Origin: Paracoccus sp. N5
Lineage (GTDB): Bacteria; Pseudomonadota; Alphaproteobacteria; Rhodobacterales; Rhodobacteraceae
Direction of reading: 5' to 3'
Assembly: GCF_000371965.1 (NCBI RefSeq)
Contig: NZ_AQUO01000002.1
Span: forward strand, 760,001-824,000
DNA: 64,000 nt
In this document: in pieces, positions 25,211-33,202 of the stretch
Numbering within the stretch: position 1 is the stretch's first letter
How the letters are laid out: each line of letters begins with the position of its first letter
The notes under the pieces: generated by a model
What the model was told of the DNA's origin: nothing
Databases searched by the model: none
Seen by the model: only the letters and a program-made list of their open reading frames with translations
Position numbers and translations under genes: made by a program

Positions 25211-25560
25211 TCAGGTGGCGATGCGAACGGGAATGGATTTCGCGGCGGGCGTGCCGCTGATCCGGTCCATGTATCAAGCGGCAGAGGCGGATTCGGTTCC
25301 GATATTATCCCGCGACAAAACCGCGCGGCATCGGCAGGGACGACCGCCAGCCCCGCGATCCGCCGCAGCAGCCCGTCGCAGCTGATCGTGTCCAGAGCCA
25401 CCCGCCGGCCGTCGGCAAGGCCGCGCGCGACGATGTCGGCCGCATCCATGAACAGCAGCATCCGATCGTTGGTGTCGTGGGAACGGCTCGCAGGCAGCCG
25501 CAGCAGCCGGGGGGCGTTGACCTTGGCCGCGCCGCGTCCAAGCCTTGGCGGGATGGTGAC
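25211..25560 (-). pseudogene. Decayed C-terminus of a molybdopterin oxidoreductase (FdhF/YdeP-like)
   Basis: Leftward reading gives NDRMLLFMDAADIVARGLAD and VVPADAARFCRGIISEPNPP, which match the C-terminal molybdopterin-dinucleotide-binding domain of YdeP/formate-dehydrogenase-like alpha subunits. A frame change then occurs near 25290. The true C-terminus continues in another frame as YMDRISGTPAAKSIPVRIAT and ends in a stop at 25211. Frame disruption and absence of the rest of the protein (normally over 700 residues) make it a pseudogene. It lies directly upstream of cydA. Confidence 0.6.
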
Positions 25561-25677
25561 AGGCCTTGCAGACTTGCGGTCGGGCATCGGTGCGGTTCTT
25601 TCTATCGGGCCGGACGAGACCCCTGCCCGCTTGCCAAGCCCGCGATGCCTGCCCGGCGCGCTGGCCGGCCATGGCAA

Positions 25678-26152
25678 GGTGCTGTCTCTGCGGCAGATCC
25701 GGCTTCAGCGAGATGTCTGCCGCGCTTCGGCACCATGAACGAGCCCACTACGGCAACATCGTCCCTCGGGACCAATGCCGGGGGATCGGCCGGCTACCGC
25801 AGCGATAGACCATGCGCACGAAGGTGATCGGCCGGCCTTCCCAGAAAATCTGCCGTTCGTGTCGGCCTTGCGCTTGCGCTCGGTGATGCCGTCCTCGACC
25901 AGTTCGCGCATGGCGCGGTGGCGCCTATGATGCGCATGACGCGCGCCGCCATCGTCAACCTGCTGGCCTGCCTCATGTCGAAATGGCGCAGATGAAGGGG
26001 CTGCGCTGGCGGGCGATCGCCGTGGCCGATTTCCACGGCCCGCCCGCCGGCATGCTGGCGGTTCGGGAAAGCCGGATAGTGGCCGATCCGGTCCCGGGCA
26101 AGCCGAGATGCTGCCGATCGGGCGGCGTCACGCAGCGCCCCGGGGACCGGGA
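25678..26152. other. Decayed intergenic DNA downstream of zntA
   Basis: No intact gene is visible. Leftward frames contain short protein-like pieces (MRELVEDGITERKRKADTNG, and in another frame FWEGRPITFVRMVYRC) that look like one broken coding sequence I cannot identify. Together with the molybdoprotein tail on one side this marks a zone of gene loss. Confidence 0.35.
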
Positions 26153-28372
26153 TCAGCCCTGCCGCGTCGGATCGAAGCGCAGCAGGCGAAGGGCGTTCAG
26201 CGTCACCAGCACCGTCGCCCCGGTATCGGCCAGGATGGCGATCCAGAGCCCGGTGATGCCCAGGATCGAGGTGACCAGGAACACCGCCTTCAGCCCCAGC
26301 GCGATGCCGACGTTCTGGCGGATGTTGCCCATGGCCGCCCGCGCCAGCCGGATCAGCGCCGGCACGTCCTCGACCCGGTCGCGCAGGATCGCCGCATCGG
26401 CGGTTTCCAGCGCCACGTCGGTGCCCGAGCCCATGGCGATGCCGACACCGGCCTGTTTCAGCGCCGGGGCGTCGTTGATGCCGTCGCCGATCATCATCAC
26501 GCCCGCCTCCGCCTGCAGGCTGCGGATGGCGGCGAGCTTGTCCTCGGGCAGCATCTCGGCGCGGAAGTCGATGCCCAGCTGGCCGGCGATGGCCTCGGCG
26601 GTGCGGGGGTTGTCGCCGGTCAGCATCAGGGGCGCGATGCCCAGGGCGCGCAGCTGCGCCATGGCCGCGGCGGCATCGGCGCGCGGCTCGTCGCGCAGCG
26701 CGATCAGGCCCAGGGGCGCGGCCTCGCGGAACACCGCGACCACGGTCTTGCCCTGCGATTCCAGGGCGGCGGCCCGGTCGGCATGGCCGGGCGCGATACC
26801 GCCCGCCGCATGCGCGTGGCGGGGCGAGGCCACCCAGGCCAGGCTGCCCCCGACCCGCGCCTCGGCACCCTTGCCGGGCAGCGCGCGGGCCTCGGTGGCC
26901 GGCGGCGGGGCGATACCGGCGGCCTCGGCCCGCGCCAGGATCGCCCGCGCCAGCGGGTGGTTTGATCCCGCCTCGACCCCGGCCGCGACCGCCAGCAGCT
27001 CGGCCTCCGAAACGCCAGGGCCGGGCAGCAGGTCGGTGACCTGCGGCTTGCCATGGGTCAGTGTGCCGGTCTTGTCGAAGGCGACGCGGCTGACCCCGGC
27101 CGCCGCCTCGATCACCGCCCCGCCCTTCATCAGCAGGCCCTTGCGCGCCCCCGCCGACAGCGCCGAGGCGATCGAGGCCGGGACCGAGATCACCAGCGCG
27201 CAGGGGCAGCCGATCAACAGCAGCGCCAGGCCGCGATAAACCCAGGTGCCCCAGTCCTGGCCCAGGACCAGCGGCGGCAGCAGCATGACCAGCGCGGCCA
27301 GGGCGACGATCGCCGGCATGTACCAGCGGCTGAAGCGGTCGATGAAACGCTCGGTCGGGGCGCGGGCCTCCTCGGCCTCTTCGACCAGGCGGATGATGCG
27401 GGCGATGGTGTTGTCGGCCGCCTCGCGCCCGACGCGCAGGCGCAGGGCGGCTTCGGTGTTGATGGCCCCGGCGAAGACCGCCTCGCCCGGCCCGCGCGTC
27501 ACCGGCACGCTTTCGCCGGTGACCGGGCTTTCGTCGATGCCGCTGCTGCCCTCGACGATCTCGCCATCGGCAGGGATGCGGTCGCCGGGCCGGACCAGCA
27601 CGACCTGGCCGATGCGCAGGGTTTCGGCCGGCACCTCGCGCGTGCGGCCGTCCTGCTCCAGCAGCGCGGTCTTGGGCACCAGCGCGCCCAGGGCGCGGAT
27701 GCCGTCGCGGGCCTTGCCGGCGGCGACGCCTTCGAGCAGTTCCCCGACCGCGAACAGGAAGACGACCAGCGCCGCCTCTTCGGCCGCGCCGATGACCAGG
27801 GCGCCGACGGCGGCGATGGTCATCAGGCCTTCGATGGTGAAGGGCTGGCCCATGCGCAGCGCCTGGAAGGCGCGGGCCGCGACCGGGGCGACGCCGATCA
27901 GGCAGGCGGCGAGAAAGGCCCAGGCGCCGATGCGGGCCGAGCTCAGCAGCTCGACCGCCCAGGCCAGCGCCAGGAGCGCGCCGGTCAGGATCACCAGCCG
28001 GCCCTTGCCGGTGCGATACCAGGGCAGGCCGCGCTCGGCCGGGGCGTCGTGGCTGTGGCCATGGCCGGTCCCGAGCTGCGGCGCGCCGTGGTCGTGGCCG
28101 TGGCCATTGCAGCAGCTTTCCTGCGCGCCCTGCCCGTGTCGCGGCGCCTCGGTGCCGCGCGGCGCGATGCGATAGCCAAGCTTGCGCACGGTTTCCTCGA
28201 CCGCATCGGCCGAGCCGGCGGGGGCGAGATCCAGGCTCAGCCGCTCGGCCATCAGCGCGACGCTGACGCCGCTGACGCCGGGCAGGCGTTCCACGGCCCG
28301 GGTCACCTTCAGGGTGCAGGCGGCACAATCCATGCCGCTGACCGTCCATTCGCGCCGTGTCGTCTGATCCAT
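26153..28372 (-). CDS. zntA: ZntA-like Zn/Cd/Pb-exporting P1B-type ATPase
   Basis: A 739-residue heavy-metal exporter of the inner membrane. The N-terminal metal-binding domain has GMDCAAC (Cys16/Cys19), followed by a His-rich linker (GHGHDHG and GHGHSHD, about residues 95-120). Membrane helices carry the CPC motif in IGCPCALVIS (near residue 388). The phosphorylated Asp is in DKTGTLTH (near 431), with HP in SNHPLA and GDGINDAP near the C-terminus. This layout fits divalent soft-metal export rather than copper. The ATG at 28372 has CAGGAGAG upstream; a longer frame is not supported. Transcription is probably from the MerR-type promoter at 28427-28457. Confidence 0.9.
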   Translation of the reverse strand: MDQTTRREWTVSGMDCAACTLKVTRAVERLPGVSGVSVALMAERLSLDLAPAGSADAVEETVRKLGYRIAPRGTEAPRHGQGAQESCCNGHGHDHGAPQLGTGHGHSHDAPAERGLPWYRTGKGRLVILTGALLALAWAVELLSSARIGAWAFLAACLIGVAPVAARAFQALRMGQPFTIEGLMTIAAVGALVIGAAEEAALVVFLFAVGELLEGVAAGKARDGIRALGALVPKTALLEQDGRTREVPAETLRIGQVVLVRPGDRIPADGEIVEGSSGIDESPVTGESVPVTRGPGEAVFAGAINTEAALRLRVGREAADNTIARIIRLVEEAEEARAPTERFIDRFSRWYMPAIVALAALVMLLPPLVLGQDWGTWVYRGLALLLIGCPCALVISVPASIASALSAGARKGLLMKGGAVIEAAAGVSRVAFDKTGTLTHGKPQVTDLLPGPGVSEAELLAVAAGVEAGSNHPLARAILARAEAAGIAPPPATEARALPGKGAEARVGGSLAWVASPRHAHAAGGIAPGHADRAAALESQGKTVVAVFREAAPLGLIALRDEPRADAAAAMAQLRALGIAPLMLTGDNPRTAEAIAGQLGIDFRAEMLPEDKLAAIRSLQAEAGVMMIGDGINDAPALKQAGVGIAMGSGTDVALETADAAILRDRVEDVPALIRLARAAMGNIRQNVGIALGLKAVFLVTSILGITGLWIAILADTGATVLVTLNALRLLRFDPTRQG

Positions 28373-28426
28373 CGCCGTCTCTCCTGCCCGGCCTTTGCCG
28401 GGGCCGCGTAACTCCATCGATTCGGA

Positions 28427-28457
28427 AATCTAGGGGCTCTAGCAACTAGAGCTTCAA
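28427..28457 (-). promoter_or_regulatory. MerR-family (ZntR/CadR/PbrR-type) promoter and operator for zntA
   Basis: On the leftward strand a -35 box TTGAAG (28452-28457) and a -10 box TAGATT (28427-28432) are separated by 19 bases, longer than the optimum. The spacer holds the perfect dyad GCTCTAG-CAA-CTAGAGC (28436-28452, read on the + strand). Long spacer plus central dyad is the hallmark of promoters that MerR-family metal regulators untwist. The ATG of zntA is about 55 bases downstream. Confidence 0.85.
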
Positions 28458-28621
28458 GAGGTTTCATGCCGGACCGTTCTTGGACTCCGAGCCCGAGCGC
28501 CGCGGCGCGATGACCCGACTCTTTCCGCATGTCGTAACCGATTCGCCGTTTCCGAGCAGCCCAGACCCATTTGCCGGGATGAAACGGCGGGTCGATCGCG
28601 CCGACCGAAAAGGGCTCATTT

Positions 28622-28719
28622 GGACAGAATGTACCAGTTTGACCGTCCAACCCGCCTGCTCCATGGCCAGAATGTCCACATATTGGGCGGCCGCGTCGCG
28701 GCAGGCGGACAATGTTGCC
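28622..28719. promoter_or_regulatory. Three GGACA-N3-TGTCC-like dyads upstream of fhs
   Basis: The gene-free stretch 28458-29095 contains three 13-bp dyads: GGACAGAATGTAC (28622-28634, 9 of 10 arm bases), GGCCAGAATGTCC (28665-28677, 9 of 10) and GGACAATGTTGCC (28707-28719, 8 of 10). Their centres are 43 and 42 bases apart, close to four helical turns. The same word occurs four times in front of the MFS transporter at 38007-38102. Binding by the nearby response regulators is inference. A 33-codon ORF with a good GGGAGGA (start 28842 or 28845, stop 28943) lies between here and fhs but has no recognisable content. Confidence 0.45.
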
Positions 28720-28729
28720 AACCAACATA

Positions 28730-28743
28730 CTGATATAAATCAA
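28730..28743. promoter_or_regulatory. FNR/Anr-like box
   Basis: CTGATATAAATCAA; on the opposite strand TTGAT-TTAT-ATCAG, nine of ten consensus positions of an FNR-family site. It lies in a locally AT-rich patch 353 bases before fhs, next to the third dyad, and a TTGACA follows at 28751-28756. The promoter it would serve could not be defined. Confidence 0.35.
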
Positions 28744-29095
28744 TAAAACATTGACAGCCAGAGCCAATATGGCGTTCCTGCACTTGGGGAGCATCGTCGG
28801 AACGCTTCGTGCGGGCACCGGCCGTCAGGGGAAGGGAGGAAATGATGCGTCATTCCAGCATGCCGGCACGGCCGCAGCCAGCGGCGCCAATTGCCCGGCG
28901 GGCCGCGGCCTGCCTCAAAGCGCGACCCTGTCCAGGGGTGTGAGCTGCATCGCGGCCGGCTCCGCGGCGCCTCGTACCGCCGCGCGCATCGCGCCGCACA
29001 GATCTCTGACATCGGACGGAATCGACCGGGCCGGCGGGTGAAGCCGGCCGGCGGGTGATCGTTTAGGCACAACCTTCAGCACCAAGAACATCATC

Positions 29096-30772
29096 ATGGC
29101 ATACAAGAGCGACTCGGAAATCGCCTCGGAGGCGGCCAAGCTGCCGATCCGGGACGTCGCGGCAAAGCTCGGCATCGCGGTCGAGGACATGCTGCCCTAT
29201 GGCCACGACAAGGCCAAGATCAGCCGGCAGTTCATCGACGGGCTGGCCGACCGGCCCTCGGGCAAGCTGGTGCTGGTCACGGCGATCAACCCGACCCCGG
29301 CCGGCGAGGGCAAGACCACCACCACGGTCGGCCTGGGCGACGCGCTGAACCGCATCGGCAAGCGCGCCTGCATCTGCATCCGCGAGGCCAGCCTCGGGCC
29401 GAATTTCGGCATGAAGGGCGGCGCGGCGGGCGGCGGCTATGCGCAGGTGATCCCGATGGAGGACATGAACCTGCATTTCACCGGCGATTTCCACGCCATC
29501 ACCAGCGCCCACAACCTGCTGTCGGCGATGATCGACAACCATATCTATTGGGGGAACGAGCAGCAGATCGACCTGCGCCGCGTGGTCTGGCGCCGGGTGC
29601 TGGACATGAACGACCGCGCCCTGCGCCAGATCACCTGCTCGCTGGGCGGCGTGACCAACGGTTTCCCGCGCGAGACCGGCTTCGACATCACCGTCGCCTC
29701 GGAGGTGATGGCGATCCTGTGCCTGGCGACCGATCTCGACGACCTGGGGCGGCGGCTGGGCGACATGATCGTCGCCTATCGGCGCGACAGGACGCCGGTC
29801 TATTGCCGCGACATCAAGGCGGACGGCGCGATGGCCGTGCTGCTGAGGGACGCGATGCAGCCCAACCTGGTGCAGACGCTGGAGCACAACCCGGCCTTCG
29901 TGCATGGCGGCCCCTTCGCCAATATCGCCCATGGCTGCAATTCGGTGATCGCCACCACCACGGCGCTGAAACTGGCCGATTACGTGGTGACCGAGGCCGG
30001 CTTCGGCGCCGACCTGGGGGCCGAGAAATTCTTCGACATCAAATGCCGCAAGGCCGGGCTGAAGCCGGACGTGGCGGTGATCGTCGCCACGGTGCGCGCG
30101 CTGAAGATGAACGGTGGCGTCGCCAAGGCGGAGCTCGCGGCCGAGAATGTCGAGGCGCTGCGCAAGGGCTGCGCCAATCTGGGCCGCCATATCGCCAACA
30201 TGAAATCCTTCGGCGTGCCGGTGGTCGTCGCGGTCAACCATTTCGCCGGCGATACCGAGGCCGAAATTCGCGCGTTGCAGGACTATGCCAGGGCGCGCGG
30301 GGTCGAGGCGATCCTGTGCAGGCACTGGGCCGAGGGCTCGGAAGGCGCGGTCGATCTGGCGCAGAAGGTCGTGCAGATCGCCGAGGCGGGCGGCGCGGAA
30401 TTCGCCCCGCTCTATCCCGACGACCTGTCGCTCTTCGCCAAGATCGAGACCATCGCCAAGCGCATCTATTATGCCGACGCGGTGCTGGCCGATACCGCGA
30501 TCCGCAACCAGCTGAAGGAATGGGAGGACCAGGGCTATGGCCACCTGCCGATCTGCATGGCCAAGACCCAGTACAGCTTCACCACCGACCCGGATCGGCG
30601 CGGCGCGCCCGAGGGCCATTCCGTGCCGGTCCGCGAGGTGCGGCTGGCCGCCGGCGCCGGCTTCGTCGTCGTCATCTGCGGCGAGATCATGACCATGCCC
30701 GGACTGCCCCGGCAGCCCGCGGCCGAGGCGATCGGGCTGAACGGCGCGCGCGAGGTCGTCGGTCTGTTCTGA
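29096..30772 (+). CDS. fhs: Formate-tetrahydrofolate ligase (first copy)
   Basis: A 558-residue enzyme joining formate to tetrahydrofolate with ATP. The P-loop PTPAGEGKTTTTVGL lies near residues 64-78. Other family stretches are REASLGPNFGMKGGAAGGGY, GGPFANIAHGCNS and TEAGFGADLGAEKF, with the C-terminal GEIMTMPGLPRQPAA. Length is standard. It is followed 87 bases later by folD, which takes the product on to methylene-tetrahydrofolate, and then by malyl-CoA lyase, a setting that points to one-carbon assimilation or formate detoxification. A long 5' region (more than 300 bases) with dyads and an FNR-like box precedes it. A second, divergent copy lies at 62869-64000. Confidence 0.95.
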   Translation: MAYKSDSEIASEAAKLPIRDVAAKLGIAVEDMLPYGHDKAKISRQFIDGLADRPSGKLVLVTAINPTPAGEGKTTTTVGLGDALNRIGKRACICIREASLGPNFGMKGGAAGGGYAQVIPMEDMNLHFTGDFHAITSAHNLLSAMIDNHIYWGNEQQIDLRRVVWRRVLDMNDRALRQITCSLGGVTNGFPRETGFDITVASEVMAILCLATDLDDLGRRLGDMIVAYRRDRTPVYCRDIKADGAMAVLLRDAMQPNLVQTLEHNPAFVHGGPFANIAHGCNSVIATTTALKLADYVVTEAGFGADLGAEKFFDIKCRKAGLKPDVAVIVATVRALKMNGGVAKAELAAENVEALRKGCANLGRHIANMKSFGVPVVVAVNHFAGDTEAEIRALQDYARARGVEAILCRHWAEGSEGAVDLAQKVVQIAEAGGAEFAPLYPDDLSLFAKIETIAKRIYYADAVLADTAIRNQLKEWEDQGYGHLPICMAKTQYSFTTDPDRRGAPEGHSVPVREVRLAAGAGFVVVICGEIMTMPGLPRQPAAEAIGLNGAREVVGLF

Positions 30773-30859
30773 CCGCCCGCCCCTTGCCCGTGCCAGGCGA
30801 ACCAGCGCGGTCGCCTGCCCGCGCTGCGGGACCGGGCGCATCATCAGGAAAGGAAGACA

Positions 30860-31750
30860 ATGAACGCCAAGATCATCGACGGCAAGGCCTTCGCAGCGAC
30901 GGTCCGGGACCGGGTTGCCGCGGCCGTGGAACGGCTGAAGGCGGACGCCGGCATCACCCCCGGACTGGCGGTCGTGCTGGTGGGCGAGAACCCGGCCAGC
31001 GAGGTCTATGTCCGCTCCAAGGGCAAGGCGACGCTGGAGGCGGGGATGAACTCCTATGAGCACAAGCTGGATGCCGATACCTCGGAACAGGACCTGCTGG
31101 CGCTGATCGAGCGGCTGAACAACGACCCCGCGGTGCATGGCATCCTGGTGCAGCTGCCGCTGCCGGCGCATCTGGACCCTGACGTGGTCATCAACGCCAT
31201 CGACCCGGCGAAGGATGTGGACGGGTTCCATATCTCGAATGTCGGGCTGCTGGGAACCGGGCAGAAATCCATGGTGCCCTGCACGCCGCTGGGCTGCCTG
31301 CTGATGCTGCGCGAGCATCACGGCTCGCTCTCGGGCCTGAACGCGGTCATCGTCGGCCGCTCGAACATCGTCGGCAAGCCGATGGCGCAGCTGCTGCTGG
31401 GCGACAGCTGCACCGTGACCATCGCGCATAGCCGGAGCCGGGACCTGGCCGAACTCTGCCGCAACGCCGACATCCTGGTCGCGGCGGTCGGCCGGCCGCA
31501 GATGATCCCCGGCGACTGGGTGAAGCCCGGCGCCACGGTGATCGACGTCGGCATCAACCGCATCGAGAGCGAGGGCAAGACCCGGCTGGTCGGCGACGTG
31601 GATTTCGACAGCGCCGCGGCGATCGCGGGCGCCGTCACCCCGGTCCCGGGCGGCGTCGGGCCGATGACCATCGCTTGCCTGCTGGCCAATACGCTGACCG
31701 CCTGCTCGCGGGCGAATGGGCTGGCCGAACCGGAAGGGCTGACCTCCTGA
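30860..31750 (+). CDS. folD: FolD, methylene-tetrahydrofolate dehydrogenase / methenyl cyclohydrolase
   Basis: A 296-residue bifunctional enzyme interconverting methylene-, methenyl- and 10-formyl-tetrahydrofolate with NADP. It shows the catalytic-site segment SEVYVRSKGKATLEAG (Tyr and Lys near residues 50-57), GILVQLPLPAHLD, the nucleotide-binding VIVGRSNIVGKPMA near residue 163, and the C-terminal TPVPGGVGPMT. RBS GGAAAGGAAG precedes the ATG. It lies between fhs and mcl in one operon. Confidence 0.95.
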   Translation: MNAKIIDGKAFAATVRDRVAAAVERLKADAGITPGLAVVLVGENPASEVYVRSKGKATLEAGMNSYEHKLDADTSEQDLLALIERLNNDPAVHGILVQLPLPAHLDPDVVINAIDPAKDVDGFHISNVGLLGTGQKSMVPCTPLGCLLMLREHHGSLSGLNAVIVGRSNIVGKPMAQLLLGDSCTVTIAHSRSRDLAELCRNADILVAAVGRPQMIPGDWVKPGATVIDVGINRIESEGKTRLVGDVDFDSAAAIAGAVTPVPGGVGPMTIACLLANTLTACSRANGLAEPEGLTS

Positions 31751-31793
31751 CCGGGGGGCGGCGAAGTCGAACCGAAGGAAGAAGGAATCCGCC

Positions 31794-32768
31794 ATGAGCT
31801 TTCACGTTACCGACCCCGCCCCCGCCCGCCTGAACCGCAGCGAGCTTGCGGTTCCCGGCAGCCAGCCGAACATGTTTGAAAAGGCTGCGAAATCCGACGC
31901 CGACGTGGTGTTTCTCGACCTCGAGGACGCGGTGGCGCCGGATGAAAAACCGCAGGCGCGCAAGAACATCATCAAGGCCCTGAACGAGCTCGACTGGGGC
32001 AAGAAGACCATGTCGCTGCGAATCAACGGGCTCGACACGCATTACATGTATCGCGACGTCGTGGACGTGGTCGAACAGGCCGGCGAGCGGCTGGACCTGA
32101 TCATGATCCCCAAGGTCGGCACCGCCGCCGATGTCTATGCCGTCGACATGCTGGTGACGCAAATCGAGGATGCCAGGGGCTATAAAAAGCGCATCGGCTT
32201 CGAGCATATCATCGAGACCGCGCTCGGCATGCAGAACATCAACGAGATCGCCGCCGCCTCGAAGCGCAACGAGAGCCTGCATTTCGGCGTCGCCGATTAC
32301 GCCGCCTCGACCCGAGCCCGCACCACCGTCATCGGCGGCGTGAACGAGCATTACTCGGTGCTGACCGACCCGCTGGCCGACGGCGCGCGCCAGATCCATT
32401 GGGGCGATATGTGGCATTACGCGCTGTCGCGCATGGTGGTCGCGGCGCGCGCCAACGGGCTGCGGCCGGTGGACGGGCCCTTCGGCGATTTCTCGGACCC
32501 CGACGGCTACAAGGCCGCCGCCTATCGCGCCGCGGTGCTGGGCTGCGAGGGCAAATGGGCCATCCACCCCAGCCAGATCGCGCTGGCCAACGAGGTGATG
32601 AGCCCCTCGGCCGCCGAGGTGGACCGGGCACAGCGCATCCTCGACGCCATGGCCCAGGCCGAGGCCGAGGGCAAGGGCGCGGTCTCGCTGGATGGGCGGC
32701 TGATCGACTATGCCTCGATCCGCCAGGCCGAGGTGCTGGTCGCCAAGGCCAGGCAGATCGCAGCGTGA
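31794..32768 (+). CDS. mcl1: L-malyl-CoA / beta-methylmalyl-CoA lyase (Mcl1-type, CitE family)
   Basis: A 324-residue TIM-barrel lyase that cleaves malyl-CoA to acetyl-CoA and glyoxylate or the reverse. It matches the Rhodobacter Mcl1 group: RSELAVPGSQPNMFEKAAKS at the start, the metal-site VVFLDLEDAVAPDEK, RIGFEHIIETALGMQNI (Glu near 140) and KWAIHPSQIALANE near the end. With fhs and folD it suggests serine-cycle or ethylmalonyl-CoA-pathway metabolism. Its stop overlaps a GTG that starts the glycerate-kinase remnant. A citrate-lyase-like activity is unlikely given the close Mcl1 resemblance. Confidence 0.88.
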   Translation: MSFHVTDPAPARLNRSELAVPGSQPNMFEKAAKSDADVVFLDLEDAVAPDEKPQARKNIIKALNELDWGKKTMSLRINGLDTHYMYRDVVDVVEQAGERLDLIMIPKVGTAADVYAVDMLVTQIEDARGYKKRIGFEHIIETALGMQNINEIAAASKRNESLHFGVADYAASTRARTTVIGGVNEHYSVLTDPLADGARQIHWGDMWHYALSRMVVAARANGLRPVDGPFGDFSDPDGYKAAAYRAAVLGCEGKWAIHPSQIALANEVMSPSAAEVDRAQRILDAMAQAEAEGKGAVSLDGRLIDYASIRQAEVLVAKARQIAA

Positions 32769-32893
32769 GCGTCGGCCTGACCGAGATGCGGACGATGGCG
32801 CAGCGGCTTTTCGCCGCTGCGGTCAGCGCCGCCGACCCGGCGCTGGCGGTGCGCCGCGCCGCGGCAGCATCCGGGTGGGGTGATGCCGGCTGA
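32765..32893 (+). pseudogene. N-terminal stump of glycerate 2-kinase (GckA/TtuD-type)
   Basis: A GTG overlapping the mcl1 stop (GTGA) opens a 42-residue frame containing EMRTMAQRLFAAAVSAADPA, which resembles the first helix of glycerate 2-kinases of the MOFRL family. The frame then ends at 32893; the real enzyme has about 400 residues. The coupling to mcl1 suggests that a full glycerate kinase gene once followed in the operon and was truncated. Identification from 40 residues is tentative. Confidence 0.5.
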
Positions 32894-32929
32894 CCTGCGG
32901 CCGAGGAAAGGGACCGGCGCATCGGCCCT

Positions 32930-33070
32930 ATGACGCGCTCGGCCCTGGAGGTCTGGGAGGCCAAGCAGGTCTTCGTGTCGAAACAGGGCACCGGCCATTC
33001 GGGCATCGTGAACCCGCTTCCACAAGGGCAACACCCGCATGTTCTATGGCGACGCCAAGAAGGCAGAGCC
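32930..33070 (+). pseudogene. Frameshifted C-terminal remnant of NAD(P) transhydrogenase subunit beta (pntB)
   Basis: The frame starting near 32930 reads LEVWEAKQVFVSKQGTGHSG then IVNPL, the end of PntB. After NPL the similarity continues one frame over as FHKGNTRMFYGDAKKAEP. No transhydrogenase gene precedes it, so this is a leftover tail. It lies directly after the glycerate-kinase stump, marking a deletion or rearrangement joint near 32894-32930. The bases 33071-33202 show no other gene. Confidence 0.7.
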
Positions 33071-33202
33071 ACAAGGCAAACAGGGCCGGGCCATCGCGGC
33101 CCGCCCCGATTGCGCATCGCGAGTCTTGCTCGTTTCGGGGGCCGTCTTGCTGTATCACGAAAGGCAGGCGTCCGCAGGGACCGGACGGAACGGGAGGTTG
33201 CA

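Noticed and set aside
28842..28943. 33-codon ORF with a good Shine-Dalgarno in the fhs leader
   Set aside because: No recognisable content or regulatory-peptide pattern; kept only as a remark because leader peptides cannot be excluded.
28744..29095. Possible tetrahydrofolate riboswitch upstream of fhs
   Set aside because: No THF-I or THF-II core could be recognised by eye; repeated GCCGGCGGGTGA words near 29032-29060 form only simple hairpins.
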